Shown here: positions 4,930 through 9,358 of the stretch, in pieces
Layout: each line of letters starts with the position of its first letter
Position numbering within the stretch: position 1 is the stretch's first letter
From: Cycloclasticus sp.
Lineage (GTDB): Bacteria; Pseudomonadota; Gammaproteobacteria; Methylococcales; Cycloclasticaceae
Direction: 5' to 3'
DNA: 9,358 bases
Assembly (NCBI GenBank): GCA_012960055.1
Contig: DUCA01000222.1
Span: forward strand, 1-9,358
Translations under genes and position numbers: made by a program
The notes under the pieces: model-generated
Database searches by the model: none
What the model saw: the letters and a program-made list of their open reading frames with translations, nothing else
Told to the model about the DNA's origin: nothing

Positions 4930-7509
4930 TTAGCTTCTTATAAAGGTTAATGATTCACCTACCACGTCGATTTGAATCACGTCGCCGGGTGCAAAGTTGC
5001 CCGCTAAAATATCTTGCGCCAACCTGTTTTCCAAACGTTGCTGGATGGCTCTTTTTAATGGCCTTGCACCGTACACAGGGTCAAAACCGGCTTCGCCCAA
5101 TTTATCTAACGCTGCTTCAGACACGTGCAAGCCGATATCCCTCTCTTGTAATCGTTTCCGTAACACATCCACTTGTATCGTCGTAATCGATCTAATTTGC
5201 GCACGACCCAATGGGTGAAACACCACCGATTCGTCAATACGATTAATGAATTCTGGTCGGAAATGACTCCCAACCACCTCCATCACCGCCTTCTTCATTT
5301 TCTCGTAATTCGACTCACCTGCCAATTCTTGAATACGATCCGAGCCTAAATTCGAGGTCATCACAATCACCGTATTACGAAAATCAACGGTCCGGCCTTG
5401 CCCATCCGTTAAGCGTCCATCATCCAATACTTGCAATAAGATATTGAACACATCAGGGTGAGCCTTTTCGACTTCATCCATCAAAATCACAGAATACGGC
5501 CTGCGACGTATCGCTTCGGTTAAATAACCGCCTTCTTCATACCCGACATAACCCGGAGGCGCGCCTATTAATCGTGCGACCGAGTGCTTTTCCATAAATT
5601 CGGACATATCAATTCGCACAATCGCTTCTTCAGTATCGAACAAAAACTCGGCCAACGCCTTGCACAACTCAGTTTTACCAACACCCGTTGGGCCTAAGAA
5701 TAAAAACGAACCGTTCGGACGGTTGGGGTCAGATAAACCAGCCCTTGAGCGGCGAATCGCATCACTCACCGCTTTCATGGCCTCGCCTTGACCGATGACG
5801 CGCTTGCCCAAATTAGCTTCCATTTGTAGCAGCTTTTCGCGCTCACCTTCCAGCATTTTAGACACCGGGATGCCCGTCCATTTAGACACGACCTCGGCGA
5901 TTTCTTCTTCGGTCACTTTATTGCGCAATAAGGTAAATACGTGATCATCATCACCCGCTTCCGCTTCTTGTATCGCTTTTTCTAAGCGTGGGATTTCACC
6001 GTATTGCAATTCAGACATACGCGTTAAATCACCGGCACGGCGCGCTGATTCCATTTCTAATTTAACTTTCTCTAGCTCTTCTTTGTGCTGTGCACTGCCT
6101 TGCATGGCCGCTTTTTCTGACTTCCAGACTTCATCCAAATCAGCAAATTCTTTTTCAAGATGATTAATTTCTGACTCAAGCAGCGCCAAGCGTTTTATCG
6201 ATGCCTCGTCGCTTTCTTTTTTAAGCGCTTCTCGTTCGATTTTTAATTGGATTAAACGGCGCTCTAAACGATCCATGGATTCTGGCTTCGAGTCCATCTC
6301 CATACGAATACGACTCGCCGACTCATCAATCAAATCAATCGCTTTATCTGGCAATTGCCGATCAGTAATATATCGATGCGATAACACCGCGGCTGAAACA
6401 ATAGCAGGGTCCGTGATATCCACGCTGTGGTGCACTTCGTAACGCTCTTTTAGGCCGCGCAAAATGGCAATGGTATCTTCCACCGTGGGCTCATCTACCA
6501 ACACTTTTTGAAAACGGCGTTCTAAGGCCGCGTCTTTTTCGATGTATTGGCGGTATTCGTCCAAGGTTGTCGCACCCACGCAATGCAAATCACCTCGCGC
6601 CAACGCAGGTTTCAACATATTACCGGCATCCATTGCACCATCGCCCTTACCAGCGCCAACCATGGTGTGCAACTCGTCGATAAACAGAATCACTTGCCCT
6701 TCTTGTTTCGACACCTCATTCAGCACGGCTTTTAAGCGTTCTTCAAATTCACCGCGAAATTTTGCACCGGCAATCAACGCCGCCATGTCTAACGATAATA
6801 CGCGCTTAGACTTTAAATTCTCAGGCACTTCAGCGTTAACAATACGTTGAGCCAAGCCTTCAACAATAGCCGTTTTACCCACCCCCGGCTCGCCTATTAA
6901 CACCGGGTTGTTTTTAGTCCGACGTTGAAGCACCTGAATGGTGCGACGGATTTCTTCATCACGACCAATTACAGGGTCAAGCTTACCTTGCTCTGCGCGT
7001 TCGGTTAAATCAATGCTGTATTTTTCTAGTGCTTGACGGTTGCCTTCGGCGTTAGGGTCGTTCACGGCTTCTCCACCACGCACGTCATCTATCGCTTTCT
7101 CAATTAAGCTTTTTGTCGCATTGGCTTCTTGTAAAGCCTTGCCCACTTGACCTTTATCTTCCAACGCAGCCAACACAAACAGCTCACTTGAGATGTAAGT
7201 ATCTTGACGCTTTTGCGCCAGCTTGTCAGTGAGATTGAAAAGGCGAGCTAAATCATTAGACATTTGCACGTCACCCGCATTGCCTTCAACCGTTGCAAGG
7301 CGATTAAGCACATCGCCCAGCGATGAGCGCAGTTGATTAACGTTAACGCCAGCTAATTGCAGCAAATGACGGATACCTGCACCGTGCTGATCAAGCATGG
7401 CCATCAATAAATGCGGAGGCTCTATAAACTGATGATCTTTCCCCAACGCTAGGCTTTGTGCGTCAGATAACGCCACTTGAAATTGACTGGTTAGTTTATC
7501 CATTCTCAT
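4930..7509 (-). CDS. clpB: ATP-dependent disaggregase ClpB (Hsp100)
   Basis: This 859-residue cytoplasmic AAA+ chaperone (E. coli ClpB has 857) pulls proteins out of aggregates together with DnaK. The N-terminal domain (1 to about 145) is followed by the first ATPase, with Walker A GEPGVGKT (206-213) and Walker B VILFIDE (273-279). The regulatory coiled-coil middle domain (about 410-525) comes next. The second ATPase has Walker A GPTGVGKT (606-613), pore loop GYVGY (653-657) and Walker B VILMDE (674-679). The first pore loop reads GAKFRGEF, with Phe251 where E. coli has Tyr251. The ATG start has GAGG eight bases upstream and gives MRMDKLTSQF, colinear with E. coli. A sigma-32 promoter lies just upstream. 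Val149 is encoded by GTG with its own ribosome binding site, suggesting a second, N-terminally shortened product. Confidence 0.98.
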   Translation of the reverse strand: MRMDKLTSQFQVALSDAQSLALGKDHQFIEPPHLLMAMLDQHGAGIRHLLQLAGVNVNQLRSSLGDVLNRLATVEGNAGDVQMSNDLARLFNLTDKLAQKRQDTYISSELFVLAALEDKGQVGKALQEANATKSLIEKAIDDVRGGEAVNDPNAEGNRQALEKYSIDLTERAEQGKLDPVIGRDEEIRRTIQVLQRRTKNNPVLIGEPGVGKTAIVEGLAQRIVNAEVPENLKSKRVLSLDMAALIAGAKFRGEFEERLKAVLNEVSKQEGQVILFIDELHTMVGAGKGDGAMDAGNMLKPALARGDLHCVGATTLDEYRQYIEKDAALERRFQKVLVDEPTVEDTIAILRGLKERYEVHHSVDITDPAIVSAAVLSHRYITDRQLPDKAIDLIDESASRIRMEMDSKPESMDRLERRLIQLKIEREALKKESDEASIKRLALLESEINHLEKEFADLDEVWKSEKAAMQGSAQHKEELEKVKLEMESARRAGDLTRMSELQYGEIPRLEKAIQEAEAGDDDHVFTLLRNKVTEEEIAEVVSKWTGIPVSKMLEGEREKLLQMEANLGKRVIGQGEAMKAVSDAIRRSRAGLSDPNRPNGSFLFLGPTGVGKTELCKALAEFLFDTEEAIVRIDMSEFMEKHSVARLIGAPPGYVGYEEGGYLTEAIRRRPYSVILMDEVEKAHPDVFNILLQVLDDGRLTDGQGRTVDFRNTVIVMTSNLGSDRIQELAGESNYEKMKKAVMEVVGSHFRPEFINRIDESVVFHPLGRAQIRSITTIQVDVLRKRLQERDIGLHVSEAALDKLGEAGFDPVYGARPLKRAIQQRLENRLAQDILAGNFAPGDVIQIDVVGESLTFIRS
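7063..7077 (-). promoter_or_regulatory. Internal translation start of clpB (short isoform)
   Basis: Codon 149 of clpB is GTG (7063-7065). GGTGGAG (7071-7077) precedes it with 5 bases between GGAG and the GTG. In E. coli the shorter ClpB isoform starts at the GTG for Val149, and the number is identical here. The product would be 711 residues (4930-7065), lacking the N-terminal domain. Confidence 0.65.
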
Positions 7510-7547
7510 GTTTTAAGCCTCATATTAATTTATATCGATAACTAAAA

Positions 7548-7576
7548 CTATGGGGATAAAACGACCACTTTTCAAT
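7548..7576 (-). promoter_or_regulatory. Sigma-32 (RpoH) heat-shock promoter of clpB
   Basis: On the minus strand ATTGAAA (7570-7576) is followed by 14 bases and CCCCATAG (7548-7555). The RpoH consensus is CTTGAAA, 13-15 bases, CCCCATNT, so both elements and the spacing fit. The start point would fall about 30 bases before the clpB ATG. It gives clpB its own heat-induced transcript, separate from rluD-pgeF-zip. Confidence 0.87.
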
Positions 7577-7596
7577 GGCACAGTAAAACTCAGAAG

Positions 7597-7617
7597 ATTA
7601 AGGCAGAGCGCCTTAAT
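7597..7617 (-). terminator. Hairpin overlapping the stop codon of the ZIP gene
   Basis: ATTAAGGC (7610-7617) pairs with GCCTTAAT (7597-7604) around 5 bases; the ZIP stop codon (7613-7615) lies inside the stem. The following minus-strand bases are only moderately T-rich (CTTCTGAGTTTT), so it may be a leaky terminator or an mRNA 3'-end stabiliser ahead of the clpB promoter. Confidence 0.4.
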
Positions 7618-8392
7618 GAATAAAGCTATGTAACCATCCAATCAAACCGATGCCAAATAACATCAGTAAAATTTGCTCAATCGCCGCAGATAAGTTAACG
7701 CGCTTATGCAGGGTTGGAATCAAGTCAGCAACGGCGATGTAAATAAAGCTTGCTGCCGCAAACGCAAGAATATAAGGCAGAAGGTGTTGGAAATCAGCCA
7801 GCCAGAAATACGCCAACAAGCCACCAACCAGTGTTGCTAAGCTGGAAATAACATTGTAAATAATCGCTTTTTTACGGCTAAATCCGCTTTGCAATAAGAT
7901 GGCGAAATCACCGATTTCTTGTGGGATTTCATGCGTGGTGACCGCCAGCGCAGTCACCACGCCTAAGTGAATGTCGGTCAAAAAGGCGGCAGCAATCAAG
8001 ATCCCATCAACAAAGTTATGCACGGTATCGCCCACCAGAATCAATGTTCCAGCAGATTTTGAGCCTTGTGCATGGACATCAACGTGGCCTTCGCAGTCAT
8101 CATGGTGACAATGACGCCATAGCACCAGCTTTTCTAAAATGAAGAAGAACATCAAGCCACCCAAAATGGTCATCGATAGCGTATGAAAATTCTCTGACCC
8201 TACTTCCTCCAATGCATGCGGGAGCAAGCCCACAAACGACACGCTCAACAGCGCACCTGTCGCAAAGCTGACACTAAACGGCAACGCTTTACTGATGATT
8301 TTTTTAGGTAAAAACAGCACCAAGGAGGCACCCAGCACACTCAACACACCGCCAAGAAAGGTAAACAAAATGATCCAGCTTAGTGCGCTCAT
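7613..8392 (-). CDS. ZIP-family divalent metal transporter
   Basis: This 259-residue inner-membrane protein is predicted to carry zinc or a related divalent metal into the cytoplasm. About eight hydrophobic segments are visible. The metal site of the family is present in two helices: HNFVDG (125-130) and HEIPQEIGD (154-162). Between segments three and four there is a short His/Cys/Asp-rich loop (94-107, HCHHDDCEGHVDVH), a likely metal-sensing or metal-delivery loop on the cytoplasmic side. The only possible start is the ATG at 8392, and no ribosome binding site precedes it. The pgeF stop is 7 bases upstream, so translation may rely on ribosomes finishing pgeF. In E. coli, pgeF (yfiH) is followed directly by clpB, so this gene is an addition to that neighbourhood. 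The metal cannot be specified from sequence; zinc is the family default. Confidence 0.92.
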   Translation of the reverse strand: MSALSWIILFTFLGGVLSVLGASLVLFLPKKIISKALPFSVSFATGALLSVSFVGLLPHALEEVGSENFHTLSMTILGGLMFFFILEKLVLWRHCHHDDCEGHVDVHAQGSKSAGTLILVGDTVHNFVDGILIAAAFLTDIHLGVVTALAVTTHEIPQEIGDFAILLQSGFSRKKAIIYNVISSLATLVGGLLAYFWLADFQHLLPYILAFAAASFIYIAVADLIPTLHKRVNLSAAIEQILLMLFGIGLIGWLHSFIH

Positions 8393-8399
8393 GAATAGA

Positions 8400-9134
8400 T
8401 TAGGATTGAAGCCAAATTAACGACGCCATTCTGCCCGTTACGGCATCTCGTCGGTAGGAGTAAAATTGATTCGGCTGATTATACGTGCAATGCTCGCCGC
8501 CATACATTCTTTTTACACCGCAGTGCAGTAAGGTCATACGCGCCAAGGCGTACAAATCCGCCAAATAATGCGTACGGTCAACTTGTTGAAATGCCTGTTG
8601 CATCACTGACTTTTTATCCGTGAAGGCTTGCTTCACCTCAAACCCCACCTCAAATTGCCCCGGACCAATGGCCGGGCCCAACCAAGCCAATACACGCTCC
8701 GCTTCGCCTAATTGAGACACGGTGTTTTCTATCACGCCGGACAATAGCCCACGCCACCCCGCATGAACCGCCGCCACAGCTGAACCGTCTGCTTTACACA
8801 ATAGAACAGGCAAACAGTCGGCAGTCATCACCGCACAAACCGAGTGCTGATTGCGCGCGATTGAAGCATCCGCTTGAGGTACCGCTGTTCCATTAACATC
8901 ACTAATATCAATGGCGTTAATGCCGTGCACCTGATTTAACCAAACGGGCTGGGATGGCAACTTAGCCTGCTGGATAAGCTGTTGCCGGTTTGCCTCAACA
9001 AGCGCTTCATCATCAGCCACATGCTGAGCCAAATTAAAGCTCGCATAACCCGCCTGACTGACGCCACCTTGGCGACAAGTCACTAGCGTTTTAACGGGTT
9101 CCGGCGCGGGCCAATCCGGCGTAATAATGTGCAT
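8400..9134 (-). CDS. pgeF: Peptidoglycan editing factor PgeF (YfiH, laccase-domain / DUF152 family)
   Basis: This 244-residue cytoplasmic protein belongs to the family formerly called multicopper polyphenol oxidase. In E. coli it removes wrongly built cell-wall precursors carrying L-Ser in place of L-Ala. The zinc-site and catalytic residues are all present: His70 in LNQVHG, Cys107 in TADCLPVLL and His124 in AVHAGWRGL. GPAIGPGQFEVG (153-164) is also typical. The length equals the E. coli protein within a few residues. The ATG starts 2 bases after the rluD stop, without a good ribosome binding site, which suggests coupled translation. The rluD-pgeF pair is conserved in gammaproteobacteria. Confidence 0.95.
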   Translation of the reverse strand: MHIITPDWPAPEPVKTLVTCRQGGVSQAGYASFNLAQHVADDEALVEANRQQLIQQAKLPSQPVWLNQVHGINAIDISDVNGTAVPQADASIARNQHSVCAVMTADCLPVLLCKADGSAVAAVHAGWRGLLSGVIENTVSQLGEAERVLAWLGPAIGPGQFEVGFEVKQAFTDKKSVMQQAFQQVDRTHYLADLYALARMTLLHCGVKRMYGGEHCTYNQPNQFYSYRRDAVTGRMASLIWLQS

Positions 9135-9136
9135 AC

Positions 9137-9358
9137 CTACGTTGCTGGCGTCTCTTGCTCCAGCACATGAACTAAATTCACCATGTCATCCGGCATATCA
9201 CAGGTCCACGAAATTTCTTCGCCCGTGACAGGGTGAACAACACCCAGCCTTGCCGCATGTAGGGCTTGTCGTCTAAAGCCGCGTAAGGTGTCACTTAATA
9301 AGTCACTCGCGTTTGCAATCGCCTTATATCGACCGCCATACACTTGATCACCCACAAT
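9137..9358 (-). CDS. rluD: 23S rRNA pseudouridine synthase RluD, C-terminal end (cut by window edge)
   Basis: The last 73 codons are visible, beginning IVGDQVYGG and ending ETPAT before a TAG. They match the end of RluD, which makes pseudouridines in helix 69 of 23S rRNA: GDxVYGG, then a segment around FRRQALHAARL, then HPVTGEEISW and the closing helix. The catalytic Asp lies upstream, outside the window. The reading frame is open through the window edge; the GTG near 9355 is an internal valine codon, not a start. RluD is favoured over RluA/RluC because pgeF follows it, as in E. coli. The protein ends a little sooner after the DMVNLVHVLE helix than the E. coli protein. Confidence 0.9.
   Translation of the reverse strand: MVGDQVYGGRYKAIANASDLLSDTLRGFRRQALHAARLGVVHPVTGEEISWTCDMPDDMVNLVHVLEQETPAT

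Noticed and set aside
6542..6850. Plus-strand reading frame opposite clpB
   Set aside because: It lies wholly inside the highly conserved first ATPase of ClpB on the other strand.
9353..9355. GTG as the start of a small separate protein before pgeF
   Set aside because: The frame stays open to the window edge and the residues match the internal part of RluD, so it is a valine codon.

Overview
This window reads as chromosomal DNA of a motile gammaproteobacterium, probably marine. Three things suggest this. The order rluD-pgeF-...-clpB matches the Escherichia coli rluD-yfiH-clpB neighbourhood. The flagellar stator proteins are of the sodium-driven PomA/PomB type and closely resemble those of Vibrio. 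The ClpB and BirA ends also look gammaproteobacterial. An Oceanospirillales-like organism is a guess, not something the sequence proves. Every gene is on the minus strand, so transcription runs from high to low coordinates. There is no tRNA, rRNA, CRISPR array, insertion sequence or other sign of a mobile element.

In transcription order the right part (9358 to 7613) holds the 3' end of rluD (23S rRNA pseudouridine synthase), pgeF (YfiH-type peptidoglycan-editing laccase-domain protein) and a ZIP-family metal transporter, packed with gaps of 2 and 7 bases. The transporter sits between pgeF and clpB, which are adjacent in E. coli. clpB (7509 to 4930) follows behind a very good sigma-32 (heat-shock) promoter and keeps the internal GTG start that makes the short ClpB isoform in E. 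coli.

The middle part (4793 to 2850) is a two-gene phosphate unit: a PhoU-like DUF47 protein of exactly the usual family length once its start is corrected, then a PiT-type phosphate transporter. It ends in a strong intrinsic terminator at 2732-2758.

The left part (2670 to 308) is a flagellar operon, pomA-pomB-pilZ. It is driven by an almost perfect sigma-28 (FliA) promoter: TAAAGTTT, 11 bases, GCCGATTA. The third gene encodes a PilZ-domain protein whose start overlaps the pomB stop (TAATG), so a likely cyclic-di-GMP receptor is made together with the stator it may control. This is the most interesting system in the window. The PilZ protein has a long insertion between its two motif halves and a Ser in place of the usual Asp/Asn of the second motif. 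The window ends in the N-terminal DNA-binding domain of a BirA-like biotin repressor/ligase, 63 bases downstream of pilZ.
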